Assembly (NCBI RefSeq): GCF_030867145.1
Contig: NC_134414.1
Coordinates: 62,345,397-62,409,396 of the forward strand
Reading direction: 5' to 3'
Origin: Opisthocomus hoazin
Lineage: Eukaryota; Chordata; Aves; Opisthocomiformes; Opisthocomidae
Length of the DNA stretch: 64,000 nt
Below the pieces are notes generated by a model. The model saw only the letters and a list, made by a program, of their open reading frames with translations, did not search any database and was not told where the DNA came from. Shown here piece by piece: positions 15,201-30,200 of this stretch; position 1 is the stretch's first letter, and each line of letters begins with the position of its first letter. Position numbers and translations under genes: made by a program.

Positions 15201-18200
15201 ACTGATGTATTATGTACTTATGAATTGTAGAACAGTTAACAGAAACAATCAGAAAGTTGTCATTCCCAGATGTAATTTCAATTAGATTTATACTTATGCA
15301 TTCGTATTTTGACATCAGAATCACTTTACAGAATTTAGCAACACTCAAATTAATTTTTAAATACAATTCAACGAATGATTACATTTTTTATATAAATGAA
15401 ATTGATATGATTAAATAGTTCACTTCCCAAAATAGCCATTTCTCAGTTTGATTAAGTGAGTATAACTCACTTAAGACTGATAAGAGTATAACTCAACTAC
15501 CAAATTTATGCTTGAAAAGCATGATGACTTCAAAGCACTTGAATCTCCACCTAGTATCTGGTATGTCAGAGATTAATTTCTTTCCCTTAAAAAATTAAAC
15601 TATTTTTGACGTGACTCAAATGCTATTAAAACTTAGTCTTGTCAAAGAGAGCTAACTAACTTTTGGTGTCAGAATGCTATAGCTACTACTTTCTGTGGTA
15701 AATGTCTCATTTCAACATGTAGTAACATGCACTGGTAACAAATTCTATGATAGAATACATCTTTCCTGCAGAAGATTGTGAAAGTATTTCCACATAAATT
15801 CAGAAAAAAAAACCCCAACCCTGAAATATTAATGTGTAGATACTGTACTAATTAGCACGAGATGCCAACAAGGACAAAGTAATTAAAGAACAAAGGTTAA
15901 ATAATCTTACTGAAAGGAAGAACGGGTTACATTTTGAAGGGCCACAGAAAACAACAATTAGAGGTTAGATAATGAACTATATCCTAAGCACACCTATTTA
16001 CAAATGCTTGCATATATTTTGATGTCTCAGTTCCTAATGCCTGAGACGTTCTTCTGTAAAAAGAAATTAAGTATAACCTTCAAAACATTACCGATGTTAT
16101 AACTGAAGATTATTATATATTTTAATACTATCTCCAATAAAATATCATAAACTAAAAAAACCACAACATACCTTTAACTTGTGTGTCATCTACTGCTTTA
16201 TATTCTGTGCTCTTTATTGCAAGTTCTACACCATATCCAGATAAATACATTTTTCTGGAACTTGGTTTCTGTTTGATGATATTATTTTAACAGAAAAAAA
16301 AAAAACTTAAAAAAATGTATTTACAGGCAATTAACAATATCTAATACTGTAACTTTATGATGTTATGATAGTCATAACTTAAATTCATCTTTCAATTTAT
16401 GATTCAAAGTACAAAATATTACACCAAACAAATTATAAGAGTCACATAAGGCATACTGACAGTCCATTGAGAAGGTGTGTAATAGAAAGTAAAGACTTCC
16501 TTTATCTTCTGCAGACCACAGAAAGGCTGTGTCAGAATTGTAGTCCCTTCACATAATATCAGAAGGATTAGAACAGGCAGAGCTAGTAGCATCCTATAGA
16601 ATTACTGACGCCTTACAATTCACATTCTAAACTGTTACTAATTTCTTTGTAATTTTGCCAGACTTCAGCATGTTAGGAGGAAATTCTCTATTTCTGCATC
16701 AGACTGACTCAGAGAGTTTTGATGAAAGAGTTAATCAATATCTGAAAGGAGGATTAAGAAAATGTATTAAGGTATCACTGCTAAAAACAGGTTGCCACTT
16801 ATTAAGGAAAATAAGTATTTCTAACTACAGAGTAGAAGTTTGACATTCAATAGAGTAATTACTCAGTACATACTTATTTATGAAAATGGGCCTTAATTTG
16901 CTGCAAATGTATGAAAATCCCTTTTCCAAAATGCAATTTGCACATGCACAGTAGCAATTTCTTAAAAGCCTTTCAGCTTTAGCCTACAATTTCTAAGAAT
17001 CATTCCATACTGAGAATCCTCCAGGCCACAACTGAAAACCCAACAGGGCTGGGGGTGTCCCTCAGGGGTCGGTACTGGGCCCAGCCTTGTTTAACTTCTT
17101 CATCAACGACCTGGATGAAGAGTTAGAGTGTACCCTCAGCAAGTTTGCTGATGACACCAGACTGGGAGGTGTGGTAGATACACCAGAAGGCTGTGCTGCC
17201 ATTCAGCGTGATCTGGACAGACTGGAAAGTTGGGCAGAGAGGAACCTGATGAGGTTCAACACGGGCAAATGCAGGGTCCTGCACCTGGGGAGGAACAATC
17301 TCATGCACCAGTACAGGCTTGGGGTGGACCTGCTGGAGAGCAGCTCTGCGGAGAGGGACCTGGGGGTCCTGGTGGACGACAGGTTAACCATGAGCCAGCA
17401 GTGTGCCCTGGCTGCCAAGAAGCCCAATGGGATCCTGGGGTGCATCAAGAGGAGTGTGGCCAGCAGGTCGAGGGAGGTTCTCCTTCCCCTCTACACTGCC
17501 CTAGTGAGGCCTCATCTGGAGTACTGTGTCCAGTTCTGGGCTCCCCAGTTCAAGAAAGATGAAGAGCTACTGGAGAGAGTCCAGCGGAGGGCTACAAGGA
17601 TGGTGAGGGGACTGGAACATCTCTCCTACAAGGAGAGGCTGAGGGAGCTGGGCTTGTTCAGCCTGAAGAAGAGAAGGCTGCGAGGGGACCTAATATATAC
17701 TTACAAATATCTGAAGGGTGGGTGTCAGGAGGATGGGGCCAAGCTCTTTTCAGTGGTGCCCAGTGACAGGACAAGGGGCAATGGGCACAAACTGAGGCAC
17801 AGGAAGTTCTGTCTGAACATGAGGAAGAACTTCTTCCCTCTGAGGGTGACGGAGCACTGGAACAGGCTGCCCAGGGAGATTGTGGAGTCTCCTTCTCTGG
17901 AGATACTCAAGACCCGCCTGGACAAGGTCCTCTACAGTCTACTGTAGGTGACCCTGCTTTGGCAGGAGGGTTGGACTAGATGACCCACAGAGGTCCCTTC
18001 CAACCCCTACCATTCTGTGGTTCTGTGATTTTATTCTATTTTGGTCCTCCAAGCAAACCTCAATGCAGAGAGCGCACTGTACTCTCTAAGCAGTCTCAGT
18101 GATACCAGCAAAAAAAATGACAGCAGAAAGACTGTATCTCTTCTGCTCTCAATGCTCCCTCTTCTGGCATTTAATGCAGAGAAGGACAGAGAATCCACCT

Positions 18201-21200
18201 CAGTGGGAACCAAAAAATAAAACCAGATGTTGTGAGGAAGGAGGAAAAGGTGCAGTCGGAAGAGAGAGGAAGTATAGGGAGGAAGATAACAGGCATTTGG
18301 GGGGACCATGGTCATGTCAGAGCCAGGACACTGTAGATATTTAAATGGAAAAAAAAAAAAAAAGGTGCATAAAAGAACCTAAAGTTCAGTGAAAACTATA
18401 CCCCTACACGACTTAGAATTTAAGATCGGTTTCCTCAAATTCTCTGTTTCATTACTGTGAGCAAACACCTCAGTCATCTGCAAACTATGGATCTCATCTT
18501 CCTGAAATGCCTGGTCTATGTAAATCACAGCAATCTCACACTCCATAGATTATTCTTGTATTAGCTGCACTATTTAAGAGCTGTTCTTTGAATATAAATT
18601 ACCAAAAACTTCCAATAACCAAAACTGGGGACAATACAGTTCCATGTACTGATACTTGTCTTGTGTTGTTTCTTCAGAGAGAAGAGCTAGTTAAGAAAAG
18701 CATTCAGAAACATTATGTTTGAAATACTGATGCTGTGGAATGCAAACGCTGAAAAACTGACCAGTGACGTTGACTCCAATAGCCCATGCCGCTCTACTGC
18801 AATGAACATGAGATTATACTAAGAATATGTAAAATACGTGCAATTATTGTTCAGCTTGATTTTCTATTCTAGCTCCCATTTTTCTAATTCTTTTACTAGT
18901 ATGTTCAGTCTGTTGCACCAAGATTCACCCAAGATCTTCGTACAACGTACAAAACCCAGACATGTAACAAAAAAACAGGTATTTCAAAATCCATGCAGGG
19001 CTTGCATGCAGGATTAGACAATATTATCATGCTTTCCCAGCTTCAAAGTTTATATTAGGTGAATCATTTCATCTAGAAGCTTATAAAATCAGAATATTTT
19101 GCACATGATTTAGGCAAATGCAAAAACAAATGTAGAAAATGTGTTTTGTCAAAAACCAAGAAAAATAAAGACAGATTACTAAGTTTACTGAATAAATGTT
19201 AATTTAAATTGCATACCTGAACATAATGCCGGAGAACATAAACAATTTCCTCCTTTTGCGCTTTCTCAGACAAAATTTTGTGGAATTTAACAAAGTCTTT
19301 CGTACCCATTTCTGCATAAAGAACAACCACTGGGCCGTCCTCTTTGAGAGCTGGGAATTTATGATCCCCCTTAAAAAGATATGGCCTGGGTCTGGTTTAA
19401 AAACAAATAATTGTGATATTATAAATTCAGAAAATAAATAAAAACAGCAGCAGTTTTCTACTTCATAATCAGAAATACCATTAAGGGCTTATATGCTAGA
19501 AGTATAAAAGCCATATTAATATAATCACAAAATAATCATGAATACTGACAAAAGAACTGTGCTGGTTTGGGCTGGGATAGAGTTAAATTTATTTGTAGTA
19601 ACTAGTATGGGGCTATGTTTTGGATTTGTGCTGAAAATGGTGTTGATAATACAGGGGTGTTTTAGCTATTGCTGAGCAGTGCTTACACAATGTCAAGGCC
19701 TTTTGTGCTCCTCGTACCACCCCACCAGCGAGCAGCCTGGGGGTGCATGGGAAGCTGTGGGCAGACACAGCCGGGACAGCTGACCCCAACTGACCAAAGG
19801 GATATTCCATGCCGTATGACATTGTGCTCAGCAATAAATCTACGGGGAAGGTTGGCTGGGGGGCTGCTGCTTTGGGAGTGGCTGGGCATCGATCAGTTGG
19901 TCGTAGGCAACTGTTTTAATTTGCATCACTTGTTTTTCTTGGGTTTTATTTCTTTCTCTCTTATTTTCCTTTTAATTACAACTTTATTATTATTATTACT
20001 AATATTATTATTATTTTATTTCAATTATTAAACCATTCTTATCTGAGCCCACGGGTTTTCACAGTTTTGCCCTTCTAATTCTTTTCCCCCATCCCACTGC
20101 AGGGGACGAGTGAGTTAGTGGCTGTGTGGTGCTTAGTTGCCGACTGGGGTTAAACCACAACAACTTAGAACACAAATTTTCAAATTAAGTCAAAGAAACT
20201 GAAAAATCAGCATCAACTATAAATAATTTTAATATATTTATCAAATCACAACACAAAGAGCAAACGAAAAGTACAGCACTGAGATTTTGTGCAAGTCAGT
20301 TACAGCTTGCACCTTTTAATTTAAATGATGCACATGAAACTAGAGATGTACAGATCAATCTGAGTAACAGAATATCAGAGGGATATTCATTGAAGTTTGA
20401 GAAAGCTACTAACACACATGGAAACTAACTGGAGTCACGCTTCTATTACACCATCAAGCTCTATTAATTTAGCTAACTTTGCAAATTTTGATCGCCTACC
20501 TACCCTCCTTGTTGAAGGCCATGACTGTAGAAAAGTTACACTTTCTATACATGCAATGATTTCTTAGATGATTACAAACATCTTTTAAATAAATCCTGGG
20601 AAAGACGAAAAAGTAACAGGGTATATGGTTGATATACTCAAGGTCCTAATTTTTGATGAGTACACTTCTTTTTCAAAGTTGCCTTTCCATAGTTACCCTT
20701 GAAAGACCAGCAAAATCCCTCCAAAAATCTTCAAGGCGGGTTGAGAAACTTTAATCCAACATGCACTGCAGAAATGTGGGTACTAGATGCTCATTGAAAA
20801 GTCATACTGCAAAGGTGTGAGCAGAATTCCACATGCCACAGTTTGTGATGCAAAGCTTACAAATATCTTCAGTACAAAAATCACAGAATAATTTATATTG
20901 CAAAGGACCTTTGGAGGTCATTTGCTCTAATTTCTCCCTCAAAGCAGGGGTGATTTGTACCAGGTTACGCAGGGCCTTAACATCAACATCCTATGTAAGC
21001 TTGATAGATACGCAATCAAAGACCACATTTCTAAGGCAGAGTCAAAAGGAGGGGCCTGGTTTGAGAGTTAGCTTAGGTGCATGCAGCCACATGCCACAGA
21101 AATATTAGGCAAGCTTTCCCACTGCCATCACAGGACAAGGCAGACAAAATAAGTGTCATAGGGGAGTCTGAAACAACTCCTGAATAAGTAAGCTCTGTTC

Positions 21201-24200
21201 CAGAACAGATCCAGATTTGCCCCAATGAAAAAGCATACACACTGGACGTGACTTGTGCAACTTCCTTCTCATATCCAGACAGACAAGCACCGCCACAGTC
21301 ATTTATAAAGAGTTGAAAACCTAAATCAAGGGAGCTTCTCTTTTCTTAATTAGTCATGACTCCTGTTCTCAAAAGGTGGGTACCAAGTGCTGTCACGACT
21401 TTCCTGAACACTGACAGTCTCACAGGAAGATTTTCATGCTATAATGACCCAGCTTCACTAAAAAATTAAGTGTTGCAGTGAAATAACACTGCACAGGGCT
21501 ACCATAACAACCTTGGATTGGAGAATTAAAGCATTCAGCCCTTGTAAATCCAAGACAAGCCTCTGTTCTCTGTTCCTCTTCGACACTGAATAGTATTGAG
21601 AAATAACTGATTCTCTTGCTCTTGGAGCTGCAAGCTAATTTATTTCCTCCCATAAGAGAGTCTCATGAGAAGGCTGCCTGAAAGGGAAGGAGAAGCAGTT
21701 AGGCAGACAAAAAAAGAAAAAAATACATGGATGTGAAGTTCAGCACTTGCTAACCAGTTACTATGGTACTACAGGCAACTATACGCTTGCCTAGAGAGCT
21801 GCCAAGACGAGATGCAGAATGAATGTGATGGACAGAAGACAGCAGACATACATACTGAAAAACCTTCTAAGGAACTGACTGTTTTGGGCAAAATGTGACT
21901 CCCATCAATGCTTCTGCTCTTGGCAGCAACAGTCCCAGAAATACTAGTGTTGTGTTTTGGACAGTTAGCAAGACAAGCAATCCCAACCATTTAATCACCG
22001 AAGATCTTCCTTTGAAACATCTAGAGCCCTTGAGCAGCTCATTGCACATCCACACAAAATACTTCCAATTAGAGCCACGCAGTCCATTGCAACATATCTG
22101 AAAGTGCAACAAACCAAATCACAGTAGCTGCTGCATAAAGAACTGGATGAAGCAAAATCTTGGTCGTGACATGCAGACTATCTGGGGTCTCGTGAGTTCC
22201 AAGTGCCTCAGACTTCCTAGATCTCAGGTTGAGCTGATGAATCTGCACAAAATAATGTTTCTGCCTCTTCTTTCTCTCCCAGTGAGATTTGAAACTATCA
22301 TCCCTAAAAATAGAACATTTCTAATGTCCTCATCCAATATGGGGAACTTTAGGACACAAGTGAAACCTAGCTTAAGTTGGCCTAGCTTAAGTGGAAGAGT
22401 CATGACAGACAGAAGACAGAAAAAGAAAACGAAACACAAAGGAAAATAGTTTAAAATAAAAAGCGAATCAATAAAACAAAAGGTATCTTTTCATAAAAGC
22501 CATAGAGAAAAAGAATGACTGGTTTAGAGGAACCAACAGTGAGATTGCACACTGTCCCATATATATATCATTTGCTCACCATATAGAAAAGACACAACAG
22601 GAGCACAGCCCTATTTCTACCACCTAGGCTAAACATCTCCAGCACAAATGAAAAGCCGCTGCTACCCAGAGTACAATTGTAAATAATACTGGAAACAATT
22701 ACCTGAAGGTCAACATATTTTTCTCAAAGTCTGTCTCCAGGAACTCTAAATATTTGAGTGACTCAACTACTTTTGGGGTGGGGAGAAGGAGAGGAAATTT
22801 ATGAAGACTCTGTCCCTGCAGCTCTAAAGGTTGTAAGGTGACTGGTACACACAAAACTATCCAAAACACAAGAAGGATTAAATAGAAAGAACTTCAGTTT
22901 TGTTCCGAGTTCTTGAAGTTAATAATTCCTAGAAGTCTAACTCTTTCAATTCTGAATACTTCGGGATTCTATTGTTTAGTATCATGATTTTCCCGAATCT
23001 TGTAAATTTGGGGACAGTACCTCCAGAAAGGAGAATGTGCTGAATCCAGTCAAGTGCCTTAGAAGAAGAGTATATTCAGACCTTGTGAAAAAATGTTAAG
23101 GTCTCATGATGCCTTGATATGACCAGAAGAATTAAACACCATTTTAAAAGTCAAAATATAGTACAAATAATTTATGTAAGAAAGTAAGAGACATTTGCTA
23201 GGCAGAATGTAATAGCTAAAAATGGGACATAGCAAACTAGACACTGAAGTGCTTTTGCAGAAACCTTGGCTATTGGGTAAGTAGAAGGCAATGATTTAGT
23301 AGGTTGTAATTGTATCAATGGCCTTGGAAAATACCATAAATCACACATATAGAGCACAAAATTGTTTTCAGAATCAACCATCCCCAAAGAGACAAATGTA
23401 TAGGTTTTCAGGGTTTTTTTTTTTCCAATATATTTTTGACAGAAAGCAAAATCCAAGAAATCTGCCCTACTAAATCATCTTTCAGCTCTACATAACTCCA
23501 GGAAGTGGTTGAGGGTACAGACACTAATGTGTATTATGGCGACCTTGACCATTGCCGGAAAAAAAACCAAAAAAAAATACTAAATATAGGTTTTGAAAAA
23601 ATACAAATTAATTCATTTTTACAGAGATTAAACATTTTGCTTTCATTATTGTGTTATTATTTGTTATTTTGATAGGTTCTACATATTTTACTTCACAGCT
23701 CAAATTCATTCTGGACTGACGCTAGTTTCCGCAGGACAAAGCCTGCAGAAAGGCTTGATAGGTGCAAAGGCTAGCATAAGGTGAAGAAAGGTCATGCCAG
23801 CTGAGGTAGACTCCTCTTCCACTCCTGTGCCAAGCCCTTACAATCCAGAAAACCTCAAATGCAGCAGCACTGACTACACAGAAAGATCTGTCGACAGAAG
23901 TACTGTCTTAGACAAATTAAATGGTAAGCTTGTACAGAAAGTACACTGGAATTGTAACTTGACTATCCCACATCAAAAAAAAAGAGAAGAAATACAAAAT
24001 TTTCCATGTGGTTAGAGGAGCAAAGCTCTAGGATTTTATTTTAAAACCCTACTTGGATTCATAATTGATGAATTCTCGTAACAGTAAGTGTTCAAAATAT
24101 TCCCAAACCAAAAGTAACTCTTTTAAAATAACATATACTTTAAACGGGTATGTCTTTAAATATTCAGTAAACAGGGATTTATGGGCTTGGCATTATAAAG

Positions 24201-27200
24201 TAAGTAGAACATAAAATTTCAAATTACCACAAGTATATATGCAATAATACATTTTCCTCTTTAGCAATCTATTCTTCCTCTTAAAACAGATCATTACATT
24301 TACCTCTTAGTAGCCTTCTTCAGCAGCTTTTTTATTTCATTAGTCTTACAGGTGTGCTTCTCATGGATAACCACAAATGCACTGCAGCCTTCTGGTGGAG
24401 GTTCATCAGCTGCAATCTAATATTTCAACAATTATACTCAACCAGAATGCTTTGATTGCACTTCAACTTAAACTCACATTCCTTTGATTAAAATAATTCA
24501 GCAGCTGCCATTGAGTTGTGTTTCTAATTAAGCCCATTCAAAACTGGGTACATGCGAAAAAGTAATGGAAAATATTAGAAGATTAAGACTGTATAACCTT
24601 TGTGAGATGTAGTCTATCAAATACAGTTATACTCCAGAAAATGCAAGTCCATTTATGTTCTGTAAAGACAGGGCTGAGAAATCTCCTCCATAAACTGAAA
24701 TTACAGCCTGTACTCTGAGATATTTTTGAGTCGTTATCAGCGATCATGTTAATGTACAAAGATTTGACTGCCAACCAATAAAACCCAAGCAACTAACATA
24801 AATTTTTGGCTCTCTCGCCTTCCCACTCCCCCATCTTTTTTTTTTTTTTAACCCTATAGAGCTATTCCCATGTAAAGTGGGCGTCATATGAATGCATGTC
24901 AATGACTCTGGATTCACAAGCCGAAAGATAAAAATGAAAAGATATGAGCCTGAGATTATGATATTCCTCCAGAGAACACTTGCAAAAAACCCTAACTTTA
25001 TTACAGTTTATTACCTTCCAGAAACATGGATTTCTCACTTTACCTTGAAGGTGGCATTGCTAAAAGTAGGAGGAGCAGTTTTAGGCTAGAGGCACAGTGA
25101 ATTTACATCCTCCCATTTTTTCATTAACAAAGCAGGTATTTGACTATTCTATCTTTCAACTTTTCAAATACTGAAATAATGAGAGAGATGACAAGCCCAC
25201 TAAGTAACAAATATAAATGACTTGAAGCTACAGGAAGTTTGCTACTTTGGGAATGTCTGAACTCCCACAGGATTATTTAAAGCAATGCAAAAAATAACCA
25301 CAACCTGAGTTTTAAAAATGAACAATTCCAAAAATTCTACCCTGAAAATACTGCTATCCATACAATTAAACATGAATATTTGTTCCTGTGAATATAACCA
25401 GCTTACAAAGCATCACCTTCATAAACGGATCATGTTTGATTCCAAATAATGTCGGCATATATTTTACTGAACTGTAATAATGAACATTCTTTATTCTGCA
25501 GCCAAATACCACACAAAATCATGTACCAAATATATCAGACAATATAGTCACCTGCTGAAACATCTGAACAGTTGGAGAATATGCCCGTATGGAAAGTGCA
25601 AATTTCAATAGATTGACTTGCAAATTGGATAAAAATTGTCCTGCTTTCTTCAAGATTAAATTGTAATAGGAATACTCTGAATCTGTTCAAGAAAAAAAAA
25701 AAGACAACTTTTAGTATTTAGCCATAAAAGATGTGGCATATCTACCTGTGCTACATAATAGGCAAATATTATGTTAGTGCTGCTTGGCAGTTCAAAAGTC
25801 TTGAACATTGTCCACTAATTACTGTTTCCTTTACTACCAATTCCAAAGGCCTAATGCAAGACAAATACAACAAAAGTGAGTGCAACAGCGCTAGTTAACA
25901 TCTAAATCATTTTCAGCAATATAAAAATCCACTCAAGACAATAATGCCTCCCTACAGACCCATACGGAAAGTCTTGAATAGAGCTTATTCATTTACTTCT
26001 ATTTCTCAAGCTTATGCTAGCCTTTTAATGCAAATGTTGACTGTTACTTTCAACCAGCATTATTTCACAAATGACTTCCTCACATTTCGCCTTGGAACAC
26101 TCCAACCATACAACTTACATAAATAAAAACTTTCTAAAGTGACATTCTTTGGGCTACTCTCACATACCCTATTTCTTCCTTAAAGATACGTGATAAACAA
26201 GAGTATGACAATGCATGCAACATGTGGCTTCCCCCCTCCTTGCATGTCTTGCCTTCTCCAGGCCAAAATTAGGACTCCAAGTAAGAAGAAAGGTGGCTAT
26301 TGTCTAGGAATGACAGAAGTGACAATAAAGAACATTGCTTGGAAATAATTAACGTTCATTTTTTCTTCTACAGGCATATTCAAGTGAATATTCTCATGTT
26401 GTCCTTTGACTGTACGGCAAAGTAGCCTAACTAAAAAGAGGTTGTAATATTCTTTTATCAAGTTGTGAAAAAGACCTGTATCTCTTTAAGGAACAAAGCT
26501 CACCAGAATTTCAAATCAGGCTATATACATTGTACTATTATGATACGCTTGAACACAAACAAATTAGAATCAGAGCGCCAGAGCTGTGACCATACCAAGC
26601 ATTGTGCACCATCCCTGTTCCAGAGGTTGCTGTTACACAGGAGGAACAGCTGAAACAAACGTGAGGCAGTCTAGAATTGCCAATTTATGTGTGTGTGTCG
26701 TCCCCCCCCCCCAAATAAACCTACATAGTCAGCATGTATTTTACTTACATTGATAGATACTACCTGGAAACTGCAGTGATTAAAGATCTTTTTCACGTGT
26801 AATACAAATATTGTCCTATAAAGGTGAAAATTTGCAGCAAAGTGAGTTGCAGGGAGAAATGATTCTAGCTGTCCAGCTTGAATTTATCTGTGTTCTTAGG
26901 TCAACACCTTATTTTAAAGGCGCTCTTGCTGTGAAAGTGGAATGATTGTCGCAGTAGTAAACTCCTTCAGGGACCCAAAGTGGCGGCAAATTTTTACACA
27001 GTATGAAAATCATCTCAAATCATTTAACCTGCCAGAGTTTACCTGCCTCAGCTGCAGCAGATCTCGGAAGTACTCGTATCAAATTCTGAGTGCAGCAATC
27101 AAAATGCCATTCCCTCACCACGGCCTAGGTTCCAGCAAACACACAATAGCCCTGCAGCCCGTAGTTTTGGAAATATCCATTAACTGCTCCCAGCAGTTCT

Positions 27201-30200
27201 GTATACAATTTTTGTAACTAAGCACTTCCTATCCTCTTATTTTTCTCTTTACAACCCCTAACCTCCTCTTGTTCTTCATGCTTCTAGGATCTTTCTCCTT
27301 TCTGCCTTTTCTTCCTTTTTAAAACTCATTATTTAGAAAGGCTGAGTTTGCTGTAATTCACTAGTAAAAAAACCCCGAACCCCCTAAGATTACAAAAGCG
27401 TATGATCTGCATTTCTACAAAGCTGCCTTCCCATAAATTGCGGACGATCACTACTGTCTAACATCAAATTCAATGGACAAAACCCCCATCTCTTCTATGT
27501 TCTCTAAACCTACACATAGCCATAGCAAATGAGATAAATTTGGCTTCACAAGTTCCAAGCAGTGAGCGTAAAAAATTTGGAAGCGGCAAATACTTCCAGA
27601 CTGAAATGTCTTTGCAATAACTATACTTTCAAATTTTCTTCAAATTATCTCCACAGAACTAAAAACTTCAAGCTGAAATTTCTGCCTCTCCACTCAGCCC
27701 CAAATAACATCCTATTGAACACAATGAAGAGTTATTCAATATACAATTCTAAAGATACCACCTCAATAAATTATTTTTTCCACAAGTATTTAAATTCTTT
27801 GGCTTGCAAATTCCAGCTGTGCTTTCACTGCTGTATATAAAATAGCTGACATTTTTGCTCTGAAAGATGATTAAGACAATGATGGTTTTAACAAGTAAAA
27901 AAAAACAACCACCAACCAAACCATAATTTGTCATGTGCCTCCAAAAAAGATTGTATAACATATTGGCAAGGTTACATTTATCAAACCATACATCCACTCC
28001 TACTACTTCACCTTACATTAACGCTGTTGGCTTCATTCAGACTGTAACTGTACTTTAAACTTCATCAAGATAAATTAATCCACATCAAATGCTATATGAT
28101 CCACCTAATGCAAAAACATTTTTTAAAGTTTATTACATACAGAACTATGGTTTCAGTTTTGCAAATTATTTTCACATAGTGCTTGCTCCTTGAAACTTGG
28201 TAACTACTTGCTCTCCAGGAACATTTTCACACTGCACTATTTGCCAAAGAGTTGAAATCATAATAAATTTCTTAGCATGTTACAGGGAGCCACGGAGAAA
28301 CAGATGTTTCTGGTCATATTACCACTAAATTCATTAACCACTAAATTCATTAACAAAGTTGACTTAAAAATAAACAAACGAGACATTAATTGGATACAGT
28401 TCCAGATTTCAGACATCTGAACACATGTGTATGAGCTACATATTTGTAAATTACCATTCTAGCCATGAGAGACACAGCCTAGCAGCCAACAAAACCTGAA
28501 AAGCTATTTAGCTCACTCTAAAGATGCCTAAATTTGTCAGCTGAATAGCTCTCTCAACTCTTGTAGCCAAATTGATTACACTGACTACAAAAAGAACTGA
28601 ACAGTTAGCTAAGCAGACACATATTTAAACATTAACATTTACTATCCACAATCTACAGCAGTATCTCACATCACAGGTAGATTAAAAATAATTAAAGGGA
28701 AACAACCAGGATAGTCCTAAGAGGAAAGTAAAGGTCTGTATAACAGCTCCTCAGTTTCCAGCATACGCAGCACAAAATTAATCTGAATACATGCTGGTGG
28801 CCCACAGGAGAATTCAAAGTACTGATGCACAGGCAGCAGGGAGAGTAAACATAATGGGCATAATTAGTCAGAAGAGCACAGGGTGCTGGAATCATTATTT
28901 TGAGGGATGGGAGTATGAGGATTCTTCCAACTGCATCAATGTGTGTATCTGTATCCATAGATCAGCTAGGGAATTAAGAGATCCCAGGTAACGGCAGCTC
29001 AAGCAATCACTGGCCAGTCAAATTCCTATGACATTCAAGCAAGATGCCAGCAGAGAGTGAATACTTTATTTTATTGCATGATTACTATAGAAGTGCTACA
29101 CTTGTGAAACTGATTCCTCTTGAATCTTTAAGGTTGATATGTATGTTAAAAATACTTCTCTAATTTATTTGTGAATAATGTATAGCCTTCTCGATTACAA
29201 CAAATAATTTACATGATTGTCGTTTATGTAATATACTGTTGTATTTTTTTCAGAGAAAATAGTTTCCCTATTAATATGCTTGTGTGTGGGGGGGGGGTTA
29301 ATATATATTTAAGAGGCTGCTGAAAATTCAATATATAAACTGAGCCACTTGGGAAGACAGTAAACACTCAAGTTACAATTAGTCAGCAGGGAACTGGCTA
29401 CTTACATTCATTCCATGTTCCTAAATTAACCTTCTGAGATATAAAACCAGCAGCAAGTTTAAAATGCAGTCGTCAGTGGTTTGTAACTGTGCTGGTTTTA
29501 ATATGAAATTTTTGCAGCTTTGATTTTTTATAATATACATGAAGCCCAAAATAGCATCACCTGTATCCCCAAATCTTCCATACGTCTGGCAGCAAGCATG
29601 CTGCATATTAAGCAGACATATACAATGTTGTCTGAAGACTACACTCTAATTTAATATATTAATATTTTAACTTTTTGATGATTTTCATAGTGTATAATCT
29701 CAATGACACCCAAGTTGATTTGAATTCATATTAAGGAAAATGTTAAAGCAACCAAATACATCACCAGACTAAATGCTCTACCAAATTCCACATACATTGT
29801 TCCTACCAAACCCATTAAATTGCTATATATGTATCACAGCTAAACAGATTATTACTAGAACTAATTTGCTAAGGCTAAATATTTTAAATGAGCAAGTTAA
29901 CAACAGATGTTGATTTGATTATTCTAAATTTCAAATAATGAGTTTTGAGAACTGATAAGCAATAGACTGGAAATCATCCAAGGGATGATTTAAAATTAAA
30001 AAAAAAAGCCACCATATTTTATTAAGTTGCCTTCTAGCTTTAAAACTTCATGACTTCTCAAACACTCAACAGTACATTAGGATACAAATCTATAATCCAA
30101 TTCTCCTATAAACCCCATTTTTCAGCTTCAAATCTAGTAATTCTTCACCTTCTACGAAAAAGTTTCTGTTTAAAAACAACACTTTTATTTCCCAGTTATT

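Larger units (their letters stand above)
16269..19216 (-). other. UGGT2: UGGT2 intron 5, host of a CR1 copy
   Basis: About 2.9 kb intron. The CR1 retrotransposon at about 17047-18032 lies in it, in the opposite orientation to UGGT2. A poly-A run is at 18349-18363. The rest is unremarkable. Confidence 0.85.
19392..24303 (-). other. UGGT2: UGGT2 intron 4, host of a solo LTR and a CR1 tail
   Basis: About 4.9 kb intron. It contains the solo LTR at 19558-20162 and a decayed CR1 3' tail at about 20881-21040. The interval 21040-24300 shows only chance ORFs. Confidence 0.85.
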
